Shown one piece after another: positions 1 through 11,700 of a DNA stretch of 64,000 bases (position 1 is its first letter; each line of letters begins with the position of its first letter). A program made the position numbers and the translations under genes. Under the pieces are notes generated by a model that made no database searches, was not told where the DNA came from, and was given only the letters and a program-made list of their open reading frames with translations. The DNA comes from Cristatella mucedo (Eukaryota > Bryozoa > Phylactolaemata > Cristatellidae). Location of the stretch: the NCBI GenBank assembly GCA_009760855.2, contig WPIO01000042.1, positions 62,001 to 126,000 on the forward strand, given 5' to 3'.

Positions 1-325
1 CATACCTTGGGCACCTGCACATACATGCACACACTCGTACTTTCTTTCTTGTAGGTATATACCGAACAATGATGTATATACGCTGTGTATGCATTGTTGT
101 ATGGGTGCAGAGAGAGGTATAGCTAAATAAGTACAAGGATGGCCATAGCAAACATTGCTGCCTTCTTTGGAATCACAAAGAGTTAATAACTTAAACTCGA
201 AGCACTATTATCCAAGAACACGGTATGAGGTCTATCGGCGTGAAAGTGGTCCGGACGTACTATGACTTACTGCAAAAGTCAACCTACCTGCAGTAATTGT
301 CACTTTCGGTTGTTTCCTGCCGAGC

Positions 326-476
326 TGGTTTGTTCTAGCGGTTAAGGTGCTCACCCCGACCAAGGTCTGACTGAGGTCGTGGGCTCGAGCCCCGAGGCAT
401 ATGTGAAGCGCCTGAATAGAGATTAAGTCCTCTTGGGACGCTATATAATGAATTATATATTTTTCCTCAGATTCAA
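326..476 (+). mobile_element. tRNA-like SINE (type S2) with a LINE-like tail
   Basis: The head resembles an RNA polymerase III promoter: an A-box-like TAGCGGTTAAGGTGC and a B-box-like GGGCTCGAGCCCC. The tail (GTGAAGCGCCTGAATAGAG, ATTAAG, CTATATAATG) closely follows the 3' end of the local family A LINE (GTAAAGCGCCTAGAGAGAG, ATTAAG, CTTTATCAAGTG). A second copy is at 39180-39312. Confidence 0.6.
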
Positions 477-1075
477 GACCATGAATAAGCTATCACTATT
501 TGAGTGCAGTAGGCTGATACACTAGCCTGTTTTATCTAATGGCGATTACAATTGATCTGTAGTGAGCTATTGGAATAAGCTCAAATGTCTGTGTATTAAC
601 GTTTGGGCTGTCGTGCTAAGGTCTGTACTGCATGTAACCCCCAAATGTCTCTCTTCGCTACCGTTCACCACGACAATCCCCAGTTTCGGCCGATGAGCGC
701 TAGAGAAACCATTTAGGTCAACAAGGTCAGCGAAAACAGACTTGGCTATATGGGCTGCTCAATATATGGGCATGCGTTCATTTTAAATATGTAGGCTGAT
801 CTCTGTCCGTGGGTCGGGAGCAGGAAGGCCCACCTACTCCACAACAGTGAGCTGCTGCTTACTCCACGACGGCGTGCTTGTTTCTTCATAGAGGCTGGTC
901 GTTCAGCGAGGCCGCCCGACCTATTAGCATGATAGCGACAAAGCTGAAAGTTTCTGGGTGGAATCTTGCAACAACGATCGCAGGTCTGCCTTTTGATTCG
1001 CTTTTCCTGCTTTAGGTGAAAGTTCTGATTACATAGAATTTAAAAAACATGGCTTATTAGTGTGCATGTGCATGC

Positions 1076-1081
1076 GAGTGT

Positions 1082-1137
<56 letters not shown>
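1076..1137. repeat. (TG)n microsatellite
   Basis: About 30 near-perfect TG dinucleotides. Open frames across it (poly Val-Cys, poly His-Thr) are artefacts of the repeat. Confidence 0.95.
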
Positions 1138-1139
<2 letters not shown>

Positions 1140-1380
1140 AACTATTACAAACGTTTTCGGCAGTTCTATAACCAAATTTATCAATGCAAATACAGAACTC
1201 ATCACCGTGCGAGCCCTCACTCTGGCATTACCGACTGCTAGCAAAACTAGTCACTCGAAGAATAGCTAAAGAGTAGAAGTATGCATACTGCATTCAAACA
1301 GGTCTGCCAACGATAGCAGAGCATACCTGCAGTCAAGAATGCCCGTAGCTTAAGAAAAAATTTCATGCGCCTAATGTATA

Positions 1381-1545
1381 GCCGCGATGGCATACTAGGT
1401 AAGGCGGTTGCTTTCATGACCTCGGTCCCGAGGTCGTAGGTTCGGTTCCTGTGGTGGGCGATTCTTTATTGCCACTGCAAGCGGTGGTGATAGCCGTAAA
1501 GGCTCTTCTGTCGCTATACAAAAAGAGGCTGTTTAATCAGCTAAG
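1381..1545 (+). mobile_element. tRNA-derived SINE (type S1)
   Basis: The head has the A-box-like TGGCATACTAGGTAAGGCGG and the B-box GGTTCGGTTCC. The body holds the diagnostic GCCACTGCAAGCGGTGGTGA and GGCTCTTCTGTCGCTATACA segments, ending AGAGGCTGTTTAATCAGC plus a T-rich run. At least four further copies occur in the window. Confidence 0.75.
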
Positions 1546-2273
1546 GTTTTTTTTCATATTCCAGAGCAGGAGCGCCATGTACATTTAAAGGACTGGTAGA
1601 TGAGAAACCCTGTACTAGTGCTTCGTTTAGACCTTAGCCAACACAATTGAGGAACAGCTAGTCCAAGCAGCCATTAGGATGTCAGATTAATAACAGCTTG
1701 TGGGTCAACATCTGTATGCATGTATAAAAATGTATAGTAAATGAAACGTACATAAGTATGCATGCATTCGAATTTTAATATATATGTACACGTGTGCATG
1801 CAGTTTAGCTGCACCACCAACCAATCTCAAATCCTTTGGAGGCTACGCCTTCAGTTCCTAAGGCCCAAAGCTTGGAGCTCTACGAGCTGGCATCCGCTAC
1901 CCCTGACCCCCAGACATGACATTTGAACTGAGCTGAAATCGAGGGCGAAGGGGGGTTAATAACAGCATTTGCTCCGTCGAGATGTAGTCGGCTGCAGTGA
2001 TGCACATTACTATAACTGCAGCCTCTGATGAGTGCCTAGAAATGGTGTAATTATTTCAGGGCACTTTAAGGATGTACTACTGCTATTACTATAAACGTCC
2101 TCCGGGTATGTAGCACCCAGTTTCCTTCTGCCTGCTCTATCTGCCCCGAAAATGTCCTTCCTGCGCATCGTTTCGCGAGGCGGCTTCTTCGCTTCCCCAG
2201 GTGCAGCCATTCCTTCTACGCTCGGTGGTGCCAGCTCATAGATTCTCTGAGTGCCAGCAGTGTAATAACAATT

Positions 2274-2478
2274 CTAATAATAATAATAATAATACATTTG
2301 ATATAGCACCCTCGGATGACTCAACTTTATTCTAGGCACTTTACATTTGCTGCAAAGGAAGCACGATCGAATGGCTAGTGGTAGCATGCTCAATGACAAC
2401 AAGAACATGGTTAGGGGTGACATGCACAAGGTCAGCATGAAAGCGTGGCTATTGGCAGCATGCACAGTGTCAGCAGGC
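2274..2478 (-). mobile_element. Family A LINE, 3' fragment next to a CLC exon
   Basis: Starts with the (TAA)n complement of the tail and continues through the 3' UTR hallmarks (TTCTAGGCACTTTACATTTG, GACATGCACAAGGTCAGCAT, GCATGCACAGTGTCAGCA). It is a 5'-truncated insertion whose inner end lies about 28 nt before the acceptor of the exon at 2507. The intron end, probably including the branch point, is therefore retroelement-derived. Confidence 0.85.
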
Positions 2479-2506
2479 AGTGTGGGACGTGTATTCCAAC
2501 GTTTAG

Positions 2507-2640
2507 GTACCGGCTTTCCAGAGGTGAAAGCGATCATCGGAGGCATCGAGCTGAAGGGCTTCCTGTCTTGGCGCTCCATGATAACCAAGTATGTCGCCGG
2601 CACAGCTGCCATGTGCTCAGGACTACCTCTAGCCAAAGGG
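2507..2640 (+). CDS. CLC exon, helices D-E region with GTGFP and AKG motifs (human CLCN1 exon 5 equivalent)
   Basis: 134 nt between acceptor ...CGTTTAG and donor GTACGT. It enters in phase 1, completing a Gly codon, and leaves in phase 0. The translation reads [13 protein letters not shown], then a helix, then SGLPLAKG. In CLC proteins this is the GSGIPE motif, whose Ser binds the central chloride, followed by the GKEGP motif. As I recall, human CLCN1 exon 5 (c.563-696) is also 134 nt and ends right after the gating-glutamate codon. By that register the gating Glu is replaced by Gly (codon GGG) and the central Ser by Thr. A family A retroelement fragment ends about 28 nt upstream of the acceptor. 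Confidence 0.88.
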
Positions 2641-4994
2641 GTACGTACATCACTACTGGTGCAGCTATGTACACACAGCGTACCTACAGGTCGTGCTACT
2701 CGTGGATACTCCAGATTCGCTGCTGCCGTCCTTGTCTTTCGGGAATTTGGGGGCATTTATTATACTAAATATTAAATATTACTAATATTTATATTTATAT
2801 TTTATATTTAATTATATTGCCCGCACGTACAGGTTGTACGTTCGGAATTTGCGGGCTGTGCATCTTTCGCGCGTTTTTTAGGAGGAGGCATCCGCATCTT
2901 TTGAATGGAAGGGGGCTTGGCGTCTTTCTGGGGCTTTCTGGGTACTTCGGGTGCGTTGGTGGGTGTCACTCTGGAGGCTGCATTCTTGAGCAGCTCTTTC
3001 CGCAGAACTTCATCGGGTCCAGAGCTGGTTGACAGTCACCGTCATTCTGACAACAGCTGGGCAGGTCACTCACCAAGAGTGATGATACATGTGGACTGCT
3101 GCAGTGATAGCTGCGACATTGCCTGAGGCGGAATGGGGCATTCTTGTCGTGACACTTGCTGCCCGTGAGATTTAGCTCATGGCTCTCTTCTTATTGTTTG
3201 CCATCTTCTTCTTCGACTCGAGCCATTGGGAGCCATTGGGTGTTCAGCTGGCTTTCTGCATCACAAGTTGAACAGGCAAGAAACTTGAAGCAGAGTACTG
3301 AAAGAGTTCAAGGCCGATAGTGCCCAGCTGGCAGTTTGCTACTTTTAGGGGTTCTCGATAAACGACTACTTCAGGTCAAGACAGATCGCTTGAACTGATG
3401 GTGCAAGTTAATGGCTCTGTTGTGCAGGAAGACCTGAGGGCTGCACCAAGCCTTCAAGTCGGGGCCTTGCAACTGCCAAGTCTCGGACCTCAAAACCTCT
3501 GGCTACAGGCAGAGCTGGAGCCATGATTGGAGCACTGGGGCGGCACGAGCTAAGGGGGTGGCGCCCCTGTAGGGGGGCATCGGGGGGGGGGCATATGGGG
3601 GCATCCCCCGGCGCCTGCGGCAAGCAGAAGTCGGCCGAAATGACTCCAAGCACCAAGAAACCAGCTGCAGCTCAAGTGCCGGTTGCCCGACCAGTTGTCA
3701 GACTCGGCTCCCACCTATCAGGTCAGAGGCATCTGCTAGCTGCCATCCCTGCCACCCTCTCGCTTTTTCTCTGGCTGCAGCTAGTATATTCTTTTACTCC
3801 TAATTGGTTTCTCACGTATCTTGTCAAAGAAGTGCAGTATCGTTGTTCGCTAGGTAAGTTATGCTCGTCTTTTTCGGGTTTCGCCTCGTTCTACCGAAAT
3901 CTGTCCGGCGGTGACAGACCACTGCATTTAGCTTTTTCAAAGAAGCGTCTGCTGCACTCACGGACTGCCAAACTGTTCAGTCTGCTCTGAGATTTTGACT
4001 TTCAAGCACTGTATTCATGTCATATCATTGGATAAGAAGCTGCCGGACGTCGAAGCAACCATAAAGCTAAAAGGTTCATCATTGACAAGGCTTACTGGAT
4101 GAAGTTTGTCAGATTAAGCGTTATTGATAAAGTGTCACACGCCTCATAGCGATGTCGGAGCACAGACAAAGATAACAAGATCTCAAGTCGTTCTTGGCAT
4201 TGAATGCAAGACCTCTGAATGTGGAAGCATGACTTCCGATAGGTGAGGCAAGAGTAATCTCACTATCTTGCCTATTCAAAACACCGTGATAGAACGGTGG
4301 AAGTCATCGGTTCTAACCAGAGGCAAGACTTCTTTTGTGTAAAAAGCAACAGATTCTTGTTATTCTAAGAGAACAAGGCAGGGTTTGCCGTGAAATTGTG
4401 AATAATCTAAGGTTGAATTGTGGCAAAAGAGGTATTCAAGAACTGATCTGCTGGTCGCCAGCAAGTATGATAGTCCTTTCCCTGCCGGTATTAAAAGGCT
4501 GACAACGAAACACGGCTTCGTCTGGAGAGATGGGACTTGAGCCTGAGCCGCCAGCTCCAGAGCTATGGATGTTTCGAGAACGCCGAGTTGTGCTCGAGCA
4601 TAATCGTAGTGAATATTGGTTACAGCTCTCATAATGCAACACACTTATTGGATGTGTGCTAACCACCAATGGCCGGCACCTAGGTACCTCTACTTGAGGT
4701 GGGTGACACTTTCAATGAAATCCCATTGTGTTTAGATCAGCTGCTCTTCAACTAAACAGGAAACATTTGATAACTGCTAGTGTAGCAGAGATACTAAAGT
4801 TTAGGTAACTCACAAAATTCTCCTCTTCTCATCAACCGTTCGCCTTTCCTCTATGTCTCTCGTCTTGATATTTCTCTCCTTTTTCATATCTCTCTCCGCT
4901 CCCACCCTCGTTGTCTCGAATCTCCAATATTTTTTTTTCTCCTACCTCACTTTCTTCCCTTCTCTCTTGCTCTCTCTCTCTCTCTTTCTATCTA

Positions 4995-5039
<45 letters not shown>

Positions 5040-5341
5040 CTCTTTGTCTCTCTCCTCTCTCTTTGTCTCTCTCTCTCTGTCTCTCTCACTCTGTCTCTCT
5101 CACTCTCACTCTCTCTGTGACTCTCTCCTCTCTCTCTGTCTCTCTCTCTGTCTCTCTCTCGCTCTCACTCTCTCTGTGACTCTCCCTCTCTCTGTCTCTC
5201 TCTCTCTCTCGCTTGTCTCTCTCTCTGTCTTTCTCTATCTATCTCTCTCTGTCTCTCGGTCTGTTCCTCCGTCACTTTTTCTCTCTCTGTGTTTCTCTGT
5301 CTCTCTCTGTGTCTCTCTGTCTCTCTCTGTGTCTCTCTGTC

Positions 5342-5372
<31 letters not shown>

Positions 5373-5393
5373 GTGTCTCTCTGTGTCTCTCTG

Positions 5394-5424
<31 letters not shown>

Positions 5425-5465
5425 GTCTCTGTCTCTGTCTCTGTCTTTCTGTCTGTCTGTCTCTC

Positions 5466-5545
<80 letters not shown>

Positions 5546-5549
5546 TCCC

Positions 5550-5647
<98 letters not shown>

Positions 5648-5658
5648 TCCCTCTCCCG

Positions 5659-5717
<59 letters not shown>

Positions 5718-8700
5718 TCTCTCTTGTCCCACCTTCGCCCTTCATTCTCATTTTAGCTGTCACTTGATCATCCTTTTTTCAAATCGCTAGTACTGGAGCA
5801 GCTTTGTGTCCTTACAGATGCAGAAGGGCACTTTACAGCACTGCGGTACTTTGTGGTACCATTCATGATACATCCCCATTGTTCGTATCTGGCCCAGTCT
5901 TGCTAGGCTGCTGAAACATCTGACTATCTGTATGGATCACCACGGCCATACCTCTTTTCTTTACAGGGCGTTATTGCCTGCATCGCCTGTTGCATCACTC
6001 ACCTTCTGTGCAAGCGCTTTGCCATGTTCAAAGGGATCTACGAGGTAATATCAGTGCTCTATCTGCCTGCTCAAGCAAGCGGTTCATCAGCGCCCCCCCC
6101 CCAGTCTTCTGCTCTCCATCTTTGTTTTCGGTCGTGCATCCGGGTGAGCCTGCTTGAGCATGTTACCGTGCACTTTTTTCCGTGCATCGCAATGCTTGCT
6201 CAAGTGTGCTGAGCAGGTAATTTCAGCCTGTCGATGAAGCTCGCCAACACGTGCTGACAAGCGAATCTGGCAGCTCTAAGTAAGCCTCCAGGAGCTTAGT
6301 ATAGCATAGCTCGCCGAGAGATTTGCACAGAATCCTTCTTCAAAAAGGCGAAGGCAAACGAGCACTTCGGTGTTATACCAATAAAGTTTTCTGAGGAAAA
6401 CCGATTGAGATGTATAGTGCGCAAAATTAGCCAGACGTACTGACACCTCAGATGTATCAAGCATTCAAGAAAATTTCCTCTAGCTAATAGAGACAGTTGT
6501 CACGTTCGCATGTTACTGTTTTCGCTTTGGGTACTCTCATGTTTACTTAGTTCTCCAGAAGATTTTTTCAAGAAGCTACGATGTTAGGATTTTCTTTCAC
6601 CGCTTGGGTGCTCCGCCCAACCTCACATTCGAAAAGTAGTATCTGAAGACACGCACCTACACTCCAAATTGGTCCACATATGTCACGCATAGTCACGCCG
6701 AGTTGGCAGGACAAACATCGTTCATATTATAAAGCATTCCAGCGAACTGCAGTTCTATAGGAAAAGGGCGGCTCCTCGTTTCCGAAGCCTTTTACTAGTT
6801 AATCTATGGAGCTGCCAGCGCGACGAACGATCACCTCTCACGCCCCAATACCAACAAACTGCGGCGGCTCACTTTCGGAACTGGGCACCAGCTTCCTGAA
6901 GCTTAGACGCTTGCTTACTAAATCACAGCATCGTCTGTAGGGCATGTCAGTTCACGGCATTCTGCTTAAGCTTTCTTATGCACCCCGGGCAAAAGTCTGC
7001 AGGGCAAAGCGCCCAACTGTAATAGCTTTACAGTGTACCATATAATTTATTTAACCAGATTGCTTGCATTCAAAATTGATTACTATTGTGTCAAAAAGAA
7101 ATGAATATTGCATTGTACAGCTGACGTTGAACTAATACTAGTACTCTAGTTTCTTCATGCATTAATAATGCAAACTCTGAATCCTGCAAATGTCGTATCA
7201 GATTTTGAGAAAGGTAGTCAGAATGCCTATTCAAACATCTTCCCTGCAGCGAAGCTAGCTGGATGCTTTTTTGATCTGGGCTTTTGAATCTTTGGCTCAA
7301 TGTTTAAGATTGTAATCTTGCAACAGAATACCGTGAGGACGATAATCTTGGAATGCTGGTCAAAATAATTTTAGCTCTGAGCTTTTTCCTGTAGCAGATG
7401 TTCCTGCTGCTTTCGACAAATTGGCCTGTGACTGCCTCCTAATGGCTCCATTGATCAAGTACTAGGAAGACATATAGATTGGCAGACAGCTAAGAGTCAA
7501 CGTGCAAATATAAGGTTTAGTTTGCAACTGTGGAATCTTTGGAGTCCCAAGAATAACCACGATACAGCTGCCATTTCCATAATAAACAACAGAACACTGC
7601 GGTTTAGTTTCCAAATTGTACATAATGGCGTCACGGGTTCACCCTCCAAATTGTGGGCATTCGCTACTGAGCGTTCTCGTGCTATGACCTCAGAAGACCA
7701 TGGTCAACCAGCTTATTTACGAACTTGAGCAGCGATACAGCTGCCGTTTATATATAAAACGTATCCCAACTGCGGTTTTGATTCCAAATTATAGACAACA
7801 GTATGCAAAGTGTACCTACAAAATTCCATGAACTTTTTCCTGGAGCGTTCTCAGGCTATGCCCTCTGATGGCCCTGCCCAAATGGCAGCCTTTAGTAGTC
7901 AAATGCTATACAGCTACCATTTCAACAAAAAGTTTCGCAACACTGTGGTTTTTTGACTGCCAATTATTGCAAGTAATGATTTACTTTATCCTCCAAATTT
8001 CATGCAATTGCTTACGCGATTTCATGCTATGGCCTCTAATAGCGCGGGCCAGCAAGCCTCCCGACATATTCATACTCAGTTGCAGCTGCTATTTCCACAA
8101 TAGGTAATGTAAAACTATCGTTTTGATTAGACATTATAGACAAAAGTTTTTCTAGTTTACCCACCTAATGTCACCACAATGGGAGGGCGTGTTCTAAATG
8201 CTATGGCCTCCAATGGACCGGGTCATCAGAGACCATAGCAACATACCTCGTGAAAGCGATATGAAAAAATTCGGTGGTTCAACCCCGAATACTTTTTTGC
8301 ATAATAGGCAATTAAAACCACAGTTTCACGAAGCCTACCAAAAACACAGTTTCACGGAGCCTACTGCTAGAATACTAGCTGTACCAAAGTTCAAAAGTTC
8401 AGAGAGGGCAGAGCCATCGGAGGCCATTGCATGAGAATGAGCATGGACGATAATAATAATAATAATAATAATTCACTTGATAAAGCGCCCTCAGAGAACT
8501 TAATCTCTCTCTAGGCACTTTACATTTGCTGCAAAGGGAGATGCAATTGATTGGTAAGTAAAATCACGCTTGAAAAACAAACGAAATGAATAATATGGTT
8601 AGGGGTGACATGCACAGGGTCAGCATGCAAACGTGGTTAGTGGCAGCATGCACAGTGTCAGCACGCATAAGCAAATGAAGGACGAATCACAGGGACCCAC

Positions 8701-11700
8701 TAAATGCTGTCCTAAATAGGTGTGTTTTTAAGTTTCTTTTAAATGTGGTCAGGTCATGGGATGTTCTGACGCAGGTCGGGAGGGAGTTCCAGGCTTTGGG
8801 AGCATACGAGCTGAATGCACAGTCTCCAAAGGATTTGAGGTTTGTACGAGGTATTTCTAGACTGTTGGATTCCGAAAAGCGGGTGGTACGATGGGGTAGT
8901 ATATCAGACAGATAGGCTGGAGCCATAGAATGAAGGGACCTAAAAGTGAGCGACAAAACCTTGAAGTCAATCCGTTGCTTGACTGGTAGCCAGTGCAGGT
9001 CGGCGAGAAGTGGAGTAATGTGGCACCTGCGACGCTCACGACAGACAAGCCTAGCTGCAGAGTTTTGCACCAGCTGCAATCGCCTGATCGCACATGCTGG
9101 TAGGCCAGTAATCAGTGAGTTGCAGAAGTCGAGACAGGATGTCACGAATGCATGGACCAACTTAGATGTGGTATCCTTATCTAAACAAGCCCAAATTTTA
9201 GCAATGTTATGAAGCTGAAAATAGGCGGATTTGACTGTGGAGCTGATATGGTCGTTTAACGAGAGGTTGCTTTGGAATATGCCACCTATATTTCGAATTG
9301 ATTCAACTGGAGATATGCTGGCAGAGCCAATTTTGAGAGTCAGCCTTTCAAATCTCTGGATCACACTGGGTTTGCCCATAACTAGTAAGTTAGTTTTATC
9401 ATCGTTAAGTTTTAGAAAATTTGCTACCATCCATGTGCGGATGTCATCAATGCATGCAGCTAGTGAGTTTAGAGAATTTGAGGTGCTCGAAGGCTGGAAG
9501 GGTTCAAAGCAAAGGTACAACTGAGTGTCATCCGCATAGAAGTGAAAGCCTAGATTGTGCTTGGCAATCACATCAGCAAGAGGCAGAGTATAAACCGTGA
9601 AAAGAACCGGACCTAGCACTGAGCCCTGAGGTACTCCATATTTCAGAGGTACTTCAGATGATCTTTGTCTATTCACGTCAATACTCTGCAGTCTCCCACT
9701 GAGATAGGACCTGAACCACTGCAGAGCAGTGCTAGCATCGAATTTGCTTAGTAAACCCGGAACATCGTGTTTCTGAAACATTATATTGAAATTGCAGTTG
9801 CTCTACGCTTATTGTTGCCACATTACTCCACTTCTCGCCGACCTGCACTGGCTACCAGTCAAGCAACGGATTGACTTCAAGGTTTTGTCGCTCACTTTTA
9901 GGTCCCTTCATTCTATGGCTCCAGCCTATCTGTCTGATATACTACCCCATCAGGCCAAGCATCGTACCACCCGCTTTTCGGAATCCAACAGTCTAGAAAT
10001 ACCTCGTACAAACCTCAAATCCTTTGGAGACAGTGCATTTAGTTCGTATGCTCCCAAAGCCTGGAACTCCCTCCCGACCTGCGTCAGAACATCCCCTGAC
10101 CTGACCACATTTAAAAGGAACCTAAAAACACACCTATTTAGGACAGCATTTAGTGGGTCCCTGTGATTCGTCCTTGATGTGCTTATGCGTGCTGACACTG
10201 TGCATGCTGCCACTAACCACATTTGCATGCTGACCCTGTGCATGTCACCCCTAACCATACTATTCATTTCGTTTATTTTTTTCAAGCATGATTTTACTTA
10301 CCATTCAATGGCGTTTCACTTTACAGTAAATGTAAAGCGCCTAGAGAGAGATTAAGTTCTCTGAGGGCGCTTTATCAAGTGAATTATTATTATTATTATT
10401 ATCATTGTGAAAACTTCAGCGTATCGCAGTTGGAATATGTAGCGAAGCTGGCTTGTCCAGGCCATCGGAGGCCGTATCATGAGAAAGCCGATGCACTATG
10501 CTTTGAAATTTGGTTGCTAAACCGGGAACACTGTTTGTTTTAATGTGGAATGAAAACCGCAGCTGCTCGACGCCTGTTGTGTGAATGGCAGCTGTATCGC
10601 AGCTTGATTACGAAGGCAAGCTGGCTGTCTCGGGTCATCGGAGGTCATTAGAGCGTCATTAGCATGACGATGCTCAAGCGCAATCGCATGAAATTGGGTG
10701 GGTTAACCGGGAAGATGGTTCTCCATAATTTGAAATCAAAACAACTGTAGCGGCTAAACGTATATTGTGGAAATGGCAGCTATGCCCCTGCTCAAGTAAT
10801 TAGGGTTGCTATTTAGGCCGGGTTATCAGAGGCTCTAGCCTAAAAACGTGCAAGCTCAATTACTTGAAATTTGACGTGATAAACTTGGCTTACTGTTCTT
10901 TATATTCTTTTATTCGAAACAATCGTTTCGCGAAGCTTGTTTTGGAAATTGCAGCAGCTTTATCACGTTAGGAATATGCCAAAAAGCTGGCTGACCCTGG
11001 CCATTAGAAGCCATATGACGAGAATGCGAAAGCGTGATTGCATGAAATTTAGTTTGTAAATCCATAAAATTCTGCACATTTTGGAATCGAAACTGCCGTA
11101 TTCTGATGCCTATTATGGAAATGGCGGTTTTGTATCGTACTTATTCATGGGACCTGAATGCATGTGCTTGAATCATGAATAATCAACCTCGAAACAGTTC
11201 TAGTGGGAGATTACCTTCAAGGAATAGCACACAGCCTGAGCATCTAATAACAAAATAGGCTCATATTATTAAGCCGTATTAACTTTTTTTTATAACTATA
11301 TCACTTCAAAATATATTTAAAAACTTGCATCAACTATAATATGACATGAGTTATTCTATGTACGCATTTCTCTGATAAAATACTCTAATTGTGAATATAT
11401 ATCTAAGCTAGCAGTCCTTAAAAAATGTTTCTGTGTGCTTATGTCATTTTTCTTTTCTGTCGGCATGCTTTTGTCCTGCTCGCTAATGTCGGTCTGGTTA
11501 CCGCTTTCTCGAGAAAATAACCAAAAAGTAATTGGCAGCACTGCGTGTGTATGTTGCTGGCAGCTATCAGGAGGAATTTGTCAGGTCCTTTTCACTTTTT
11601 CTAGGATGCAAAGTCAGAATATCACGAAATTTAGCATATCCCTTCTGTGCATAATCCTGCATTCATTTAATCTTCATTTGAACTCAGTGATACTCGCTCC

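Larger units (their letters stand above)
8230..11170. repeat. ~175-bp satellite array, inverted right arm, interrupted by two LINEs
   Basis: The same satellite in reverse orientation at 8230-8449, 9733-9813 and 10404-11170. Landmarks are CCATCGGAGGCC, then GAAATTTGG..GCTAAACCGGGAA, then ATGGAATGAAAACCGCAG-like, then GGAAATGGCAGCTGTATCG-like. Units recur about every 170-195 bp at 10584, 10780, 10947 and 11119. The family A copies at 8450-9732 and 9814-10403 interrupt it. The flip lies in an imperfect palindrome around 8199-8240. Confidence 0.65.

Noticed and set aside
1029-1269. ORFs with poly His-Thr or poly Val-Cys
   Set aside because: Products of the (TG)n microsatellite.
4853-5790. Long ORFs rich in Ser-Leu (plus) or Arg-Glu (minus)
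   Set aside because: They are translations of the CT-rich microsatellite and lack any non-repeat domain.
8946-9524. Plus-strand ORFs opposite the LINE RT (for example [19 protein letters not shown])
   Set aside because: Antisense shadows of reverse transcriptase. The same peptide recurs opposite every copy of the family.
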